Part shown: in pieces, positions 12,084 to 24,035 of the stretch | Position numbering within the stretch: position 1 is the stretch's first letter | Layout: the number at the start of each line of letters is the position of its first letter | Assembly: GCF_000818015.1 (NCBI RefSeq) | Contig: NZ_CP007511.1 | Span: 1,288,001 to 1,352,000 of the forward strand | Source of the DNA: Stutzerimonas balearica DSM 6083 | GTDB lineage: Bacteria > Pseudomonadota > Gammaproteobacteria > Pseudomonadales > Pseudomonadaceae | DNA: 64,000 bases | Direction: 5' to 3' | Notes under the pieces: model-generated | Databases searched by the model: none | Seen by the model: only the letters and a program-made list of their open reading frames with translations | What the model was told of the DNA's origin: nothing | Position numbers and translations under genes: made by a program

Positions 12084-12112
12084 AGTATAGGGACGTTGCC
12101 AGTCAGGGTCAA
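12084..12112 (-). promoter_or_regulatory. promoter of tRNA-Leu(CAA)
   Basis: On the minus strand TTGACC (12112-12107) and TATACT (12089-12084) are separated by exactly 17 bases. Transcription would begin about 6 bases before the mature tRNA 5' end, and the following CGCCGC is a GC-rich discriminator of the sort seen in growth-controlled stable RNA promoters. Confidence 0.85.
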
Positions 12113-12178
12113 TCGCCTGCCGTGGTCAGCGCGGTGCGTTTCGGCTAAGCTTTGCGCCCCGTTGCCAACCCGATCGTT

Positions 12179-14358
<2,180 letters not shown>

Positions 14359-14401
14359 CAGATCCCACTAGAAAAGATCCTTTCTGCAACAGGAGTGCTA
14401 C

Positions 14402-14731
14402 ATGAGCTTTCTGATTCCCGTCGCCCATGCCCAAGAGGCCGCCGCCGCACCTGCCGGCACCGGTTTCGAGTGGGTGTTCCTGGTCGGCTTTCTGGTCATC
14501 TTCTATCTGATGATCTGGCGGCCACAGGCCAAGCGCGCCAAGGAGCACAAGAATCTCCTCGGTGGGCTGCAGAAGGGCGATGAGGTAGTGACCTCCGGCG
14601 GCATCGCCGGCAAGGTGACCAAGGTTGCCGACGACTTCGTCGTGCTCGAGGTCTCCGACAATGTCGAGTTGAAGTTCCAGAAGGCGGCGGTTGCCGCGAC
14701 CCTGCCCAAGGGCACGCTGAAAGCCATCTGA
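14402..14731 (+). CDS. yajC: Sec translocon accessory subunit YajC
   Basis: 109 residues with a CAGGAG ribosome site. One membrane helix (FEWVFLVGFLVIFYLMIWRP, about residues 22-41) is followed by the classic basic RPQAKRAKEHKNLL and a small cytoplasmic domain (GDEVVTSGGIAGKVTKV). YajC associates with SecDF and the holotranslocon. The order tgt-yajC-secD-secF is the standard gammaproteobacterial arrangement. Confidence 0.95.
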   Translation: MSFLIPVAHAQEAAAAPAGTGFEWVFLVGFLVIFYLMIWRPQAKRAKEHKNLLGGLQKGDEVVTSGGIAGKVTKVADDFVVLEVSDNVELKFQKAAVAATLPKGTLKAI

Positions 14732-14796
14732 GCTGACTTACTCAACATCTACGACGGGGCGCGCAAGGCGCCCCGCGTCATTAGACGGGCTGTTCC

Positions 14797-16665
14797 ATGC
14801 TCAACAAATATCCTCTCTGGAAATACCTGCTGATCCTGGTGGTGCTTGCGGTGGCCACCATCTATTCGGCACCCAATCTTTACCCTGACGATCCTGCAAT
14901 CCAGATCACTGGTGCGAGCACTGCCCAGGCCGTGCAGGCTGCGGATCTGGAACGGGCCAGCAAGGCGCTCGCCGAGGCGGGAATCGTCGTCAAGGCGACC
15001 AAGCTTTCCGAGACCGGCAGCCAGGGGCTGCTGCGCTTGCAGCAGCAGGATGATCAGCTGCCGGCCAAGGACATCGTGCGGCGCGCACTGGGCGATAGCT
15101 TCGTGGTGGCCCTGAACCTGGCCCCGACCACGCCCGAATGGCTGCGCAACCTCGGGGCGAGCCCGATGAAACTCGGGCTGGATCTCTCTGGTGGGGTGCA
15201 CTTCCTGCTCGAGGTGGACATGCAGAAGGCCATCGATACCCGGCTGAATGTCTACGAGGGTGAGATCAAGAGCCTGCTGCGCAAGGAGCGTGTGCGCTAT
15301 CGCAGCCTGCCGGGCCAGAAAGGCGTCATTCAGCTCGGCTTCGCTGACGAGGCGACCGCGAGCGAAGCGCAGGGCCTGATTCGCAAGAACTACAACGACT
15401 TCCAGATGAATGTTGCGCCGCGCAACAATCTGCAGGTGCTTACGCTCAACCTCTCCGAGGCAAAGCTCGCCGAGATTCGTGAATACTCGATCAAGCAGAA
15501 CCTCACTACGGTTCGCAACCGGGTCAACGAGCTCGGCGTCGCCGAGCCGTTGGTGCAGCGCCAGGGTGCCAATCGGATCGTTGTCGAGCTCCCTGGTGTG
15601 CAGGACACGGCGGAAGCCAAGCGCATCCTCGGCAAGACGGCCAACCTCGAGTTCCGCCTGGCGGCGGAGCCGGATGCGCCGCGTGCGTCCACCGAGAGCT
15701 TCGAATTCCGCGAGCCGGGCCGGCCGCCGGTGGATCTCGAACGCACCCTGATCATCACCGGCGACCAGGTGACCGATGCTCAGGCCAGCTATGACGAGAA
15801 CGGCCGGCCGCAGGTAAATATTCGTCTCGACGGTCACGGTGGTGACCTGATGAACCGTGCGACGCGCAACAACGTCGGACGCAGCATGGCGGTTATCTTC
15901 ATCGAGCAGAAGCCGGTCACGCGCTATGTGCGCGAGGTGGTGGATGGCGTCGAGCAGGAAAAGCGCATCGAGACCTTCCAGGAAGAAAAGAAGATCATCA
16001 GCCTGGCAACGATTCAGTCGCCGCTCGGCAGTCAGTTCCGGATCACCGGTCTGGACGGCCAGGGTGAGTCGTCCGAGCTCGCTTTGCTGTTGCGCGCCGG
16101 CGGTCTGGCGGCGCCCATGTACTTCGCCGAGGAGCGCACCATCGGCCCGAGCCTGGGCGCCGAGAACATCGAGCTCGGCGTCGAGGCGGCTCTATGGGGC
16201 TTCCTGTTCGTCGCGCTGTTCATCGTGGCGATCTACAAGTTCTTCGGCTTGCTCGCAACGGCGGCCCTGCTGTTCAACATGATCGTACTGACCGCGCTGA
16301 TGTCGATCCTCAACGCAACGCTCACCCTGCCGGGTATCGCCGGCATCGTGCTGACCATGGGCATGGCGGTCGATGCGAACGTGCTGATCTTCTCGCGCAT
16401 TCGCGAAGAGCTGGCGAATGGCATGTCGGTGCAGCGCGCGATCCATGAAGGTTTCGATCGGGCCCTTTCGGCCATCGTCGACGGCAACGTCACTACCCTG
16501 TTGGTTGGGGCCATTCTGTTCGCGATGGGAACCGGGCCGATCAAGGGCTTCGCGGTGACGCTGTCGCTGGGCATTCTCACGTCGATGTTTACCGCTGTCA
16601 TCGTGACGCGCGCCATGGTCAACCTGATCTATGGCGGCCGCGATCTCAAGAAGCTGTGGATCTAA
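14797..16665 (+). CDS. secD: protein translocase subunit SecD
   Basis: 622 residues, inner-membrane RND-type protein that with SecF uses the proton gradient to pull exported proteins through on the periplasmic side. It begins MLNKYPLWKYLLILVVLAVA (first helix), then has the large periplasmic P1 region starting at LGLDLSGGVHFLLEVD, and ends in five helices with the conserved TMGMAVDANVLIFSRIREE segment (proton-relay aspartate) and LLVGAILFAMGTGPIKGFAVTL. Length is normal for Pseudomonas. secF follows within a few bases. Confidence 0.96.
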   Translation: MLNKYPLWKYLLILVVLAVATIYSAPNLYPDDPAIQITGASTAQAVQAADLERASKALAEAGIVVKATKLSETGSQGLLRLQQQDDQLPAKDIVRRALGDSFVVALNLAPTTPEWLRNLGASPMKLGLDLSGGVHFLLEVDMQKAIDTRLNVYEGEIKSLLRKERVRYRSLPGQKGVIQLGFADEATASEAQGLIRKNYNDFQMNVAPRNNLQVLTLNLSEAKLAEIREYSIKQNLTTVRNRVNELGVAEPLVQRQGANRIVVELPGVQDTAEAKRILGKTANLEFRLAAEPDAPRASTESFEFREPGRPPVDLERTLIITGDQVTDAQASYDENGRPQVNIRLDGHGGDLMNRATRNNVGRSMAVIFIEQKPVTRYVREVVDGVEQEKRIETFQEEKKIISLATIQSPLGSQFRITGLDGQGESSELALLLRAGGLAAPMYFAEERTIGPSLGAENIELGVEAALWGFLFVALFIVAIYKFFGLLATAALLFNMIVLTALMSILNATLTLPGIAGIVLTMGMAVDANVLIFSRIREELANGMSVQRAIHEGFDRALSAIVDGNVTTLLVGAILFAMGTGPIKGFAVTLSLGILTSMFTAVIVTRAMVNLIYGGRDLKKLWI

Positions 16666-16677
16666 GGGGTTGTGACG

Positions 16678-17586
16678 ATGAAGCGCGTAATCAACTTCAT
16701 GGGTATTCGTCACGTGGCGTTCGCCCTGACGGTGCTGGTGACCATTGTCTCGCTCGTTAGTCTGGTGACGAGAGGGCTGAATTTCGGCTTGGACTTCACG
16801 GGCGGCACGCTCATCGAGCTGAGCTACGAACAGCCCGTTGCGCTGGACACTGTCCGTGCGCAGTTGGGGGAGGCTGGCTACGGAAGTGCGGTCGTGCAGA
16901 GCTTTGGTGCGACCACCGATGTGCTGGTTCGCATGCCTGGCGATGACCCGCTGCTTGGTCAGCGTGTCGCCGAGGCGCTGCAGCGGGCCGATGCCGGTGC
17001 CTCGGTGGCGGTCAAACGGGTCGAGTTCGTCGGGCCTGCAGTTGGCGAGGAGCTGCGTGACCAGGGTGGGCTCGGCATGCTGCTCGCGCTGGCTGGGATC
17101 CTGGTCTACGTGGCCTTCCGCTTCCAGTGGAAGTTCGGTTTCGGCGCGGTGGTATCGCTGTTTCACGATGTCATCGTGGTGCTTGGGGTGTTCTCGCTGT
17201 TTCAGATCACGTTCGATCTGACCGTGCTCGCCGCGGTACTGGCCGTGATCGGTTATTCGCTAAACGACACCATCGTGGTGTTCGACCGTATCCGCGAGAA
17301 TTTTCGCGTGCTGCGCAAGACCGAGCTGATCGACAACATCAACATTTCCACGACGCAGACGCTGCTGCGGACGTTGGCGACCTCGATCTCGACCATGCTC
17401 GCAATTCTTGCGCTGATGGTCTTTGGTGGCGAGAACCTGTGGGGTTTCTCGCTGGCGTTGATGGTGGGCGTTGGCGCGGGTACCTATTCGTCGGTTTATA
17501 TCGCCAGCCTGTTCCTCATCTGGCTCAAGCTCACGCGCGATGACCTGATACCGCCTGCGGTGGAGGAAGTCGACGAGCGTCCATGA
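16678..17586 (+). CDS. secF: protein translocase subunit SecF
   Basis: 302 residues. The ATG at 16678 is preceded by AAGGGG at 8 bases; a GTG at 16672 lies too close to that site. It has the SecF signature FGLDFTGGTLIELSYEQP near the N-terminus, a short periplasmic domain, and the C-terminal helices with AVIGYSLNDTIVVFDRIREN, equivalent to the SecD D-N-V motif. SecD and SecF form a complex with YajC, encoded just upstream. A spacer of 67 bases separates it from the next gene. Confidence 0.96.
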   Translation: MKRVINFMGIRHVAFALTVLVTIVSLVSLVTRGLNFGLDFTGGTLIELSYEQPVALDTVRAQLGEAGYGSAVVQSFGATTDVLVRMPGDDPLLGQRVAEALQRADAGASVAVKRVEFVGPAVGEELRDQGGLGMLLALAGILVYVAFRFQWKFGFGAVVSLFHDVIVVLGVFSLFQITFDLTVLAAVLAVIGYSLNDTIVVFDRIRENFRVLRKTELIDNINISTTQTLLRTLATSISTMLAILALMVFGGENLWGFSLALMVGVGAGTYSSVYIASLFLIWLKLTRDDLIPPAVEEVDERP

Positions 17587-17653
17587 ACTTCTCGCTGCCC
17601 TGCTTGTCCTAGCGGCGAGCAGGGCGCCGCCATATGGCGCAGGAGAAGTTGCG

Positions 17654-18187
17654 ATGAACAAGTCGATGATGGTGGGTGCCGCGCTGGGCGCGGTGGTGGC
17701 GACGGCAGGTGGTGCGTTCGCCACCTACAGCCTGGTTGATCGGGGACCGCAGTTTGCCGAGGTGCTCGCGGTCGAGCCAATCAAGGAAACTGTCAGAACG
17801 CCGCGCGAAGTCTGTCGCGATGTAACCGTTACACGGCAGAAGCCTGTTCAGGATCAGCATCGTATCGCCGGTACGGCCGTCGGGGCTGTGGTGGGCGGCC
17901 TGCTGGGTAACCAGATCGGTGGCGGCACCGGTAAGAAGATCGCCACGGTCGCGGGCGCGGTAGGCGGCGGTTACGCCGGCAACCAGGTGCAGGAACGGAT
18001 GCAGCGCAACAGTACCTACACCACGACGGAGACGCGCTGCGATACGGTCATGGACAGCCACGACAAGGTCGTCGGCTATAACGTCCGTTATGACCTTGAT
18101 GGCAAAGTGGGCCAGGTCCGCATGGATCGTGAGCCCGGCGCACAGATTCCGGTAAAGGATGGCCAGTTGGTGCTGGCACAACAGTGA
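17654..18187 (+). CDS. glycine-zipper outer-membrane/periplasmic protein
   Basis: 177 residues. The N-terminus MNKSMMVGAALGAVVATAGG is a hydrophobic segment that may be a signal peptide or anchor; no lipobox Cys is visible. The middle (VGAVVGGLLGNQIGGGTGKK and VAGAVGGGYAGNQVQE, about residues 75-115) is a double glycine zipper of the Rick_17kDa/SlyB type, able to form a membrane hairpin. The C-terminal part (TTTETRCDTVMD...VGYNVRYDLDGK) resembles the beta-rich end of SlyB-like proteins. The specific role is unknown; an envelope-stability protein is likely. A strong terminator follows. Confidence 0.8.
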   Translation: MNKSMMVGAALGAVVATAGGAFATYSLVDRGPQFAEVLAVEPIKETVRTPREVCRDVTVTRQKPVQDQHRIAGTAVGAVVGGLLGNQIGGGTGKKIATVAGAVGGGYAGNQVQERMQRNSTYTTTETRCDTVMDSHDKVVGYNVRYDLDGKVGQVRMDREPGAQIPVKDGQLVLAQQ

Positions 18188-18220
18188 TCGATGGCAGGTC
18201 GCTTCGGCGAGGCTGCTGTA

Positions 18221-18258
18221 AACAGAAAGCCCCGGTCACTTGGCCGGGGCTTTCTGTT
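18221..18258. terminator. bidirectional terminator between the glycine-zipper gene and suhB
   Basis: A 15-bp perfect stem (AACAGAAAGCCCCGG with its complement at 18244-18258) and an 8-base loop. T residues follow on the plus strand. It lies between two convergent genes and can serve both. Confidence 0.8.
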
Positions 18259-18284
18259 TCTGCGCTAACGCTTCTGTATGGAGA

Positions 18285-19100
18285 TCAGCGCTTCATTGAG
18301 GGCGTGAGATGCGGCTGGATAGCCGTCAGCACAGCTTTGAAGCATTTGACGTTGCCGGCGACGATCTGGCCCTTTTCGAGGAATTCGTGGCCGCCCGCGA
18401 AGTCGCTCACGAGTCCGCCTGCTTCCTGGATCAGGAGGGCACCAGCGGCCATGTCCCACTCGGACAGGCCGAACTCCCAAAAGGCGTCAAAGCGGCCGGC
18501 CGCCACGTAGGCCAGGTCGAGGCTGGCAGCGCCGGCACGGCGCAGGCCGGCGGTCTGTCCAACCAGGGCACGGAACATGTTGAGGTAGCTGTCGAGGTTG
18601 TCCAGCTGCCCATCGCGGAAGGGAAAGCCGGTACCCAGCAGGGCGCCTTCCAGGCTCTTGCGTGAGCTGACCCGCAGGCGGCGGCCATTCAGCGCGGCGC
18701 CACGTCCACGGCTCGCCGTGAATTCCTCCTGGCGCACCGGGTCGAGCACCACTGCATGTTCCAGGCGGCCACGATATTTGCACGCGATGCTGACTGCATA
18801 GTGAGGGACGCCGCGCACGAAGTTGGTGGTGCCGTCGAGTGGGTCGATGATCCACTGGTAGTCGGCGCCGTCGCCGCTGCCTTCGAGCGCGCCGCCTTCT
18901 TCGGCCAGAATGCCGTGGTTCGGATAGGCCTTGCGCAGCGCGTTGACAATGACCTGCTCAGCGGCGCGGTCGATTTCGCTCACGTAGTCCTTGGCTTCCT
19001 TCTCGTTCACCGAGATCACGTCCAGGCGCTCGGTGGAACGGACAATCAGTTCGCCAGCGCTGCGGGCGGCGCGCAGCGCGATATTCAGCATGGGCTGCAT
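18285..19100 (-). CDS. suhB: inositol-1-monophosphatase SuhB
   Basis: 271 residues of the Mg2+-dependent phosphatase family. Metal ligands are E67 (ILAEEGG), D86 and D89 (DPLDGTTNF), and the distal aspartate in EWDMAAGALLIQEAGG. It can hydrolyse inositol phosphates; in E. coli SuhB is also a part of the ribosomal RNA antitermination complex, and in P. aeruginosa it affects virulence gene expression, so an RNA-linked role is likely here too. Transcribed divergently from trmJ. Confidence 0.94.
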   Translation of the reverse strand: MQPMLNIALRAARSAGELIVRSTERLDVISVNEKEAKDYVSEIDRAAEQVIVNALRKAYPNHGILAEEGGALEGSGDGADYQWIIDPLDGTTNFVRGVPHYAVSIACKYRGRLEHAVVLDPVRQEEFTASRGRGAALNGRRLRVSSRKSLEGALLGTGFPFRDGQLDNLDSYLNMFRALVGQTAGLRRAGAASLDLAYVAAGRFDAFWEFGLSEWDMAAGALLIQEAGGLVSDFAGGHEFLEKGQIVAGNVKCFKAVLTAIQPHLTPSMKR

Positions 19101-19254
19101 GAAACTTTACCTGGTCGTTTAAAGAAAGCCGGAAATCATATCAGGAAAGGCTCCGTACATGTAGCGCCCAACGAGGTGGTCGGTGCGGTACGCGGTGCGT
19201 GAGGCCGACGCTTTGCGGTAAGCTGCAGCGCTTCTTTTTCGGGCGGGAACGAAG

Positions 19255-20031
19255 GTGTCGTTACACAACATTCGAGTGGTGCTGGTCAATACCAGTCATG
19301 CCGGCAACATTGGCGGCGCTGCGCGCGCCATGAAGAACATGGGGCTGTCGCGCCTGGTGCTCGTGCAGCCAGAGGACTTTCCGAGCTCCGATGCGATTGC
19401 CCGCGCCTCTGGTGCAACCGATATCCTCGACAATGCCCAGGTGGTCGATACGCTTGAGGAGGCTCTGGCGGGCTGCAGTCTGGTGCTCGGCACCAGCGCG
19501 CGCGACCGGCGTATTCCCTGGCCGTTGCTCGATCCGCGCGAGTGCGCTTCGGTCAGTCTGGAGCAGGCGGGGCAGGGGGGGGAGGTCGCGCTCGTCTTCG
19601 GTCGCGAGTACGCCGGGCTGACCAACGAGGAGCTGCAGCGCTGTCAGTACCACGTGCACATCCCGTCCGATCCCGAGTTCGGCTCGCTCAATCTTGCGGC
19701 AGCGGTGCAGGTTCTGACCTACGAGGTGCGCATGACTTGGCTGGCAGCCCAGGGGCGGCCTACCAAGAGCGAAAAGCTGGAAACGACGGCCATGCTCGAT
19801 ACGCAACCGGTGACCGTGGATGAGCTGGAGCACTACTTCGGGCATCTCGAGCAGACGCTGATCGAGATTGGCTTTCTCGATCCGCAAAAGCCGCGCCACC
19901 TCATGCCCAGGCTGCGTCGGCTCTATGGCCGAAGCGGCATTACCAAGCTGGAAATGAACATTTTGCGCGGTATCCTGACCGAGACACAGAAGGCGGCCCG
20001 CGGCGAGCCGCACAAGCGGAGAAAGGAATGA
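19255..20031 (+). CDS. trmJ: tRNA (cytidine/uridine-2'-O-)-methyltransferase TrmJ
   Basis: 258 residues from a GTG start ([20 protein letters not shown]). A SPOUT-class methyltransferase that methylates the ribose of nucleotide 32 in tRNA. Motif 1 is [20 protein letters not shown], the knot region contains [17 protein letters not shown], and the cofactor loop includes [19 protein letters not shown]. The C-terminal helical extension (about 165-258) is the TrmJ type. The stop overlaps cysE in ATGA fashion. This gene pair precedes the isc operon, as in other pseudomonads. Confidence 0.95.
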   Translation: MSLHNIRVVLVNTSHAGNIGGAARAMKNMGLSRLVLVQPEDFPSSDAIARASGATDILDNAQVVDTLEEALAGCSLVLGTSARDRRIPWPLLDPRECASVSLEQAGQGGEVALVFGREYAGLTNEELQRCQYHVHIPSDPEFGSLNLAAAVQVLTYEVRMTWLAAQGRPTKSEKLETTAMLDTQPVTVDELEHYFGHLEQTLIEIGFLDPQKPRHLMPRLRRLYGRSGITKLEMNILRGILTETQKAARGEPHKRRKE

Positions 20032-20807
20032 TGTTCGAACGCATGCGTGAAGATATCCAGAGCGTATTCCATCGCGACCCGGCGGCACGTAATGCATTCG
20101 AAGTGATGACCTGTTACCCGGGGTTGCATGCCATCTGGATCCATCGCGCGTCCCATTGGCTCTGGCAGCATGACTGGAAGTGGCTGGCGCGCATGTCCTC
20201 CAATCTTGCGCGCTGGTTGACCGGCATCGAGATTCATCCGGGCGCAAGAATCGGGCGCCGATTCTTCATCGACCATGGTATGGGCATCGTCATCGGCGAA
20301 ACGGCCGAAATCGGCGATGATGTCACGCTCTACCACGGGGTCACGCTGGGGGGTACCAGCTGGAACAAGGGCAAGCGCCACCCGACCCTGGAGGATGGAG
20401 TCATCGTCGGGGCCGGTGCGAAGATCCTCGGTCCGTTCACGGTTGGGGCCGGTGCGAAGATCGGCTCCAATGCGGTGGTGACGCGCGCAGTTCCGGCCGG
20501 CGCGACGGCTGTCGGCATTCCCGGGCGCATTATCGCCAAGGCCGATGACGAGCAGGAAGCACGGCGCAAGGCCATGGCTGAGAAGATCGGCTTCGATGCC
20601 TATGGCGTCAGTGGCGATATGCCGGACCCGGTCTCACGGGCCATCGGCCAGCTGCTCGATCACATGCAGGCCGTCGAGGAGCGCCTCGAGGGTATGTGCG
20701 GTGCGCTGAAGGCCCTCGGCAGCGACTATTGCGCCAAAGAGCTCCCGGAGCTGCGTGACGAGGATTTTGCTGAAGTTCAGCCAAAGGAAAACGGTCCGTC
20801 GGCTTGA
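20028..20807 (+). CDS. cysE: serine O-acetyltransferase
   Basis: 259 residues; two adjacent ATGs (20028 and 20031) share the AAAGGA ribosome site. It makes O-acetylserine from serine and acetyl-CoA, the first committed step to cysteine. The N-terminal helical part is followed by left-handed beta-helix hexapeptide repeats ([55 protein letters not shown]) with the active-site His residues in DHGMG and YHGV. The C-terminal extension beyond IPGRII is longer than in E. coli CysE. Its position before iscR suits sulfur supply for Fe-S assembly, since IscS takes sulfur from cysteine. Confidence 0.93.
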   Translation: MMFERMREDIQSVFHRDPAARNAFEVMTCYPGLHAIWIHRASHWLWQHDWKWLARMSSNLARWLTGIEIHPGARIGRRFFIDHGMGIVIGETAEIGDDVTLYHGVTLGGTSWNKGKRHPTLEDGVIVGAGAKILGPFTVGAGAKIGSNAVVTRAVPAGATAVGIPGRIIAKADDEQEARRKAMAEKIGFDAYGVSGDMPDPVSRAIGQLLDHMQAVEERLEGMCGALKALGSDYCAKELPELRDEDFAEVQPKENGPSA

Positions 20808-20884
20808 GCATCGCCGGCGCTGGGCTGCTATCATGCGCGCCGCCTGCATAGGGCGAGTGGTGATTGAGCGGCCCGGCTCGTTCA

Positions 20885-20942
20885 ATACCCGACTATGGTA
20901 ATAGGTCTTATAGTTGACCTTAATACTCGGGAATAGCATAAT
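20885..20942 (+). promoter_or_regulatory. isc operon promoter with IscR-type binding sites
   Basis: A -35 TTGACC at 20914-20919 and -10 CATAAT at 20937-20942 have a 17-base spacer. The -35 lies inside a sequence like the IscR type-1 site (ATAGTTGACC at 20910 to TCGGGAAT ending 20934). A second half-site, ATACCCGACTA, begins at 20885. In E. coli, [2Fe-2S]-IscR binds such sites and represses its own operon, so binding here would block RNA polymerase directly. Confidence 0.75.
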
Positions 20943-20973
20943 CGCACCAAACCGTGATGCCTGGTGCAAGCCG

Positions 20974-21465
20974 ATGCGATTGACCACTAAAGGCCGTTAT
21001 GCCGTTACCGCCATGCTTGATCTGGCGCTGCATGCGCAGCATGGTCCGGTATCCCTTGCCGATATTTCCGAGCGGCAGGGGATCTCGCTTTCCTACCTTG
21101 AGCAGTTGTTCGCCAAGTTGCGCCGCGGCAGTCTGGTGACGAGCGTCCGCGGCCCCGGTGGCGGTTATCAGCTGTCGCGAGACATGGCCGGCATTCAGGT
21201 CGCGCAAGTGATCGATGCAGTCAACGAGTCTGTCGATGCCACTCGCTGCCAGGGGTTGGGCGGATGCCACTCTGGCGATACCTGCCTCACTCATCATCTG
21301 TGGTGCGACCTCAGTCAGCGGATCCATGAGTTCTTGAGTGGCATAAGCCTGGCGGACCTGGTCAATCGCCAAGACGTACAGCAGGTTGCCCTGCGTCAAG
21401 ATATGCGCCGGGCCAACGGGGGCGCTGCGCCTCTGGATAAGATCGAAACGTCGGCCGTTGAATGA
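20974..21465 (+). CDS. iscR: Fe-S cluster regulator IscR
   Basis: 163 residues from the ATG at 20974 ([20 protein letters not shown]). Rrf2-family winged-helix protein. The [2Fe-2S] ligands C92, C98, C104 and H107 are all present at the E. coli positions ([18 protein letters not shown]). The recognition helix region is [20 protein letters not shown]. It senses Fe-S supply and controls the genes that follow. First gene of the isc operon, 30 bases before iscS. Confidence 0.97.
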   Translation: MRLTTKGRYAVTAMLDLALHAQHGPVSLADISERQGISLSYLEQLFAKLRRGSLVTSVRGPGGGYQLSRDMAGIQVAQVIDAVNESVDATRCQGLGGCHSGDTCLTHHLWCDLSQRIHEFLSGISLADLVNRQDVQQVALRQDMRRANGGAAPLDKIETSAVE

Positions 21466-21495
21466 GCCGGGCGTTCGCCTGATAGGAGACACTCC

Positions 21496-22710
21496 ATGAA
21501 GTTGCCGATTTACCTGGATTATTCCGCGACAACACCGGTCGATCCTCGCGTCGCCGCCAAGATGGTCGAATGCCTGACCACCGAGGGTAACTTCGGTAAC
21601 CCGGCGTCGCGCTCCCACCTGTTCGGCTGGAAGGCCGAAGAGGCGGTGGAGAATGCGCGTCGGCAGGTTGCCGAGCTGGTCAATGCCGATCCGCGGGAGA
21701 TTGTCTGGACGTCCGGTGCGACCGAGTCGGATAACCTGGCCATCAAGGGTGTGGCGCACTTCTACGCCTCCAAGGGCAAGCACATCGTTACCACGAAGAT
21801 CGAGCACAAGGCAGTTCTGGACACCACTCGCCAGCTCGAGCGAGAGGGGTTCGAGGTAACCTACATCGAGCCGGGCGAGGACGGCATCATCACGCCGGCG
21901 ATGGTCGAGGCAGCGCTGCGTGACGACACCGTGCTGGTTTCGGTCATGCATGTGAACAACGAGATCGGCACGATCAACGACATCACTGCCATCGGCGAAC
22001 TGACCCGGTCGCGCGGGATTCTCTTCCATGTTGATGCGGCCCAGTCCACTGGCAAGGTCGAGATCGACCTGGAAAAGATGAAGGTCGACCTGATGTCGTT
22101 CTCGGCACACAAGACCTACGGGCCCAAAGGGGTTGGCGCTCTGTATGTGCGTCGCAAGCCGCGTGTTCGCCTCGAAGCGCAGATGCACGGCGGTGGCCAT
22201 GAGCGCGGCATGCGCTCGGGTACCCTGGCGACCCACCAGTTGGTCGGCATGGGCGAGGCCTTTCGCATCGCCAAGGAGGAGATGGCACAGGAGAACGAGC
22301 GGCTCCGCGGCCTGCGCGATCGGTTCCTGCGCAAGGTCGAGGCGCTGGAAGAGCTCTACATCAACGGCAGCATGACGGCCCGTGTGCCTCACAACCTCAA
22401 CCTGAGCTTCAACTACGTCGAAGGCGAGTCGCTGATCATGGCGCTCAAGGATCTTGCGGTGTCGTCCGGTTCTGCCTGTACCTCGGCGTCGCTGGAGCCT
22501 TCCTATGTACTGCGCGCCCTTGGGCGTAACGACGAGCTGGCGCACAGTTCGATTCGCTTCTCGTTTGGTCGCTTCACGACCGAAGAGGAAATCGACTACG
22601 CAGCAAGCAAGGTTTGCGAGGCGGTGAACAAGCTCCGCGAGCTTTCGCCGCTTTGGGATATGTACAAAGACGGCGTCGACATTTCCAAAGTGCAGTGGCA
22701 AGCCCACTGA
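21496..22710 (+). CDS. iscS: cysteine desulfurase IscS
   Basis: 404 residues. A pyridoxal-phosphate enzyme that removes sulfur from cysteine and passes it as a persulfide to IscU and to tRNA-thiolation proteins. The PLP lysine is K206 ([12 protein letters not shown]) and the persulfide cysteine is C328 in [14 protein letters not shown]. The C-terminus [17 protein letters not shown] is the usual IscU-contact tail. Length and key residues are the same as E. coli IscS. Confidence 0.98.
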   Translation: MKLPIYLDYSATTPVDPRVAAKMVECLTTEGNFGNPASRSHLFGWKAEEAVENARRQVAELVNADPREIVWTSGATESDNLAIKGVAHFYASKGKHIVTTKIEHKAVLDTTRQLEREGFEVTYIEPGEDGIITPAMVEAALRDDTVLVSVMHVNNEIGTINDITAIGELTRSRGILFHVDAAQSTGKVEIDLEKMKVDLMSFSAHKTYGPKGVGALYVRRKPRVRLEAQMHGGGHERGMRSGTLATHQLVGMGEAFRIAKEEMAQENERLRGLRDRFLRKVEALEELYINGSMTARVPHNLNLSFNYVEGESLIMALKDLAVSSGSACTSASLEPSYVLRALGRNDELAHSSIRFSFGRFTTEEEIDYAASKVCEAVNKLRELSPLWDMYKDGVDISKVQWQAH

Positions 22711-22745
22711 GCGGAACGCGAGCGTCTTAGAGAGAGGATTGCACC

Positions 22746-23132
22746 ATGGCTTACAGTGACAAGGTCATCGACCACTACGAGAATCCGCGCAACGTCGGCA
22801 AGTTCGATGCGGAAGACCCCAACATCGGTACCGGTATGGTCGGCGCGCCCGCGTGTGGTGATGTCATGCGCCTGCAGATCAAGGTCAACGAGCAAGGCGT
22901 GATTGAAGACGCCAAGTTCAAGACCTACGGCTGCGGCTCGGCGATTGCCTCCAGTTCCCTGGCCACCGAGTGGATGAAAGGCAAGACCCTGGAAGAGGCC
23001 GAGTTGATCAAGAACACTCAGCTTGCCGAAGAGCTCGCCCTGCCGCCGGTGAAGATCCATTGCTCGGTATTGGCAGAAGACGCGATCAAGGCGGCCGTGC
23101 GCGACTATCGCGAGAAGAAAGGTCTGCTCTGA
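22746..23132 (+). CDS. iscU: Fe-S cluster scaffold IscU
   Basis: 128 residues. Cluster ligands C37, C63, H105 and C106 are present ([24 protein letters not shown]), as is the LPPVK motif at 99-103 that HscA recognises. It receives sulfur from IscS and builds a [2Fe-2S] cluster, released by HscA/HscB. A GAGAGGA ribosome site precedes the ATG. It lies directly after iscS. Confidence 0.98.
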   Translation: MAYSDKVIDHYENPRNVGKFDAEDPNIGTGMVGAPACGDVMRLQIKVNEQGVIEDAKFKTYGCGSAIASSSLATEWMKGKTLEEAELIKNTQLAEELALPPVKIHCSVLAEDAIKAAVRDYREKKGLL

Positions 23133-23142
23133 GGAGGTATCG

Positions 23143-23466
23143 ATGGCTATCACCATGACGCCTGCGGCGGCATCCCACGTCCGGCGCTCCCTGGATGGGC
23201 GTGGCAAGGGCGACGGTATTCGGCTGGGTGTGCGAACCACTGGCTGCTCCGGTCTGGCCTACGTGCTCGAGTTCGTTGACGAGGCGGCGCCGGAGGATGT
23301 GGTGTTCGAGAGTCACGGCGTGAAGGTGATCATCGACCCCAAGAGCCTGGTCTATCTGGACGGCACCGAGCTCGACTTCGTGCGTGAAGGGCTGAACGAG
23401 GGCTTCAAGTTCAACAACCCCAACGTGCGCGGCGAGTGCGGTTGCGGTGAGAGCTTCAATGTCTGA
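23143..23466 (+). CDS. iscA: A-type Fe-S carrier IscA
   Basis: 107 residues with the three conserved cysteines C35 (TTGCSGLAY), C99 and C101 (GECGCGESF). A-type carriers deliver clusters or iron to target apoproteins, chiefly [4Fe-4S] enzymes. A GAGGAGG ribosome site is close before the ATG. The gene is 10 bases after iscU and its end touches the hscB translation start region. Confidence 0.97.
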   Translation: MAITMTPAAASHVRRSLDGRGKGDGIRLGVRTTGCSGLAYVLEFVDEAAPEDVVFESHGVKVIIDPKSLVYLDGTELDFVREGLNEGFKFNNPNVRGECGCGESFNV

Positions 23467-23473
23467 GGCGCCT

Positions 23474-23995
23474 GTGGGTAGACCCTGCCATTTTGCGCTG
23501 TTCGATCTCAGCCCCGCCTTCGATCTCGACCTGGATCAACTCGCAGCCCGTTATCGCGAGCTGGCCAGACAGATGCATCCGGATCGTTTCGCCGATGCGA
23601 GCGAGGCTGAGCAGCGTCAGGCACTGGAGCGCTCGGCGAACCTGAACGACGCCTTCCAGACGCTCAAGAGTCCGACGCGTCGGGCTCGCTACCTGCTGGC
23701 GTTGGAAGGTCACGAGGTGCCGTTGGAAACGACGGTTCAGGATCCCGAGTTTCTTATGCAGCAGATGCAATGGCGCGAAGAGCTTGAGGATCTGCAGGAT
23801 AGCGCCGACCTTGCCGGGGTGGCCGCCTTCAAGGCACAGCTCAGGCAGGCTCAGGCGGCGCTCAATGAGCGCTTCGCTGCGCTTTGGCAGGAGCCGGCCC
23901 AGCGCGAAGCCGCTGAGCGCATGGTTCGACGCATGCAGTTTCTCGACAAGCTTTCCCAGGAAGTACGCGAACTGGAAGAGCGTCTCGACGATTAA
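23474..23995 (+). CDS. hscB: Fe-S co-chaperone HscB
   Basis: 173 residues from GTG 23474 ([17 protein letters not shown]), which aligns with the P. aeruginosa start and has GAGG 5 bases upstream. An ATG at 23459 inside the iscA stop region would add five residues and is the alternative. J-domain protein with HPD at residues 35-37, which stimulates the ATPase of HscA, and a C-terminal three-helix domain ([18 protein letters not shown] onward) that holds IscU. It lies between iscA and hscA as usual. Confidence 0.93.
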   Translation: MGRPCHFALFDLSPAFDLDLDQLAARYRELARQMHPDRFADASEAEQRQALERSANLNDAFQTLKSPTRRARYLLALEGHEVPLETTVQDPEFLMQQMQWREELEDLQDSADLAGVAAFKAQLRQAQAALNERFAALWQEPAQREAAERMVRRMQFLDKLSQEVRELEERLDD

Positions 23996-24035
23996 CCCGC
24001 ACGGCGCTCGTCGCCGTGCCCGACATCAGATAGCT

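Noticed and set aside
20920..22707. 595-codon open frame opposite iscR-iscS
   Set aside because: Antisense to two well-conserved genes and the isc promoter; no family resemblance.
23784..24035. N-terminal extension of hscA overlapping hscB
   Set aside because: The added residues are hscB read in another frame; the ATG at 24036 gives the normal length.
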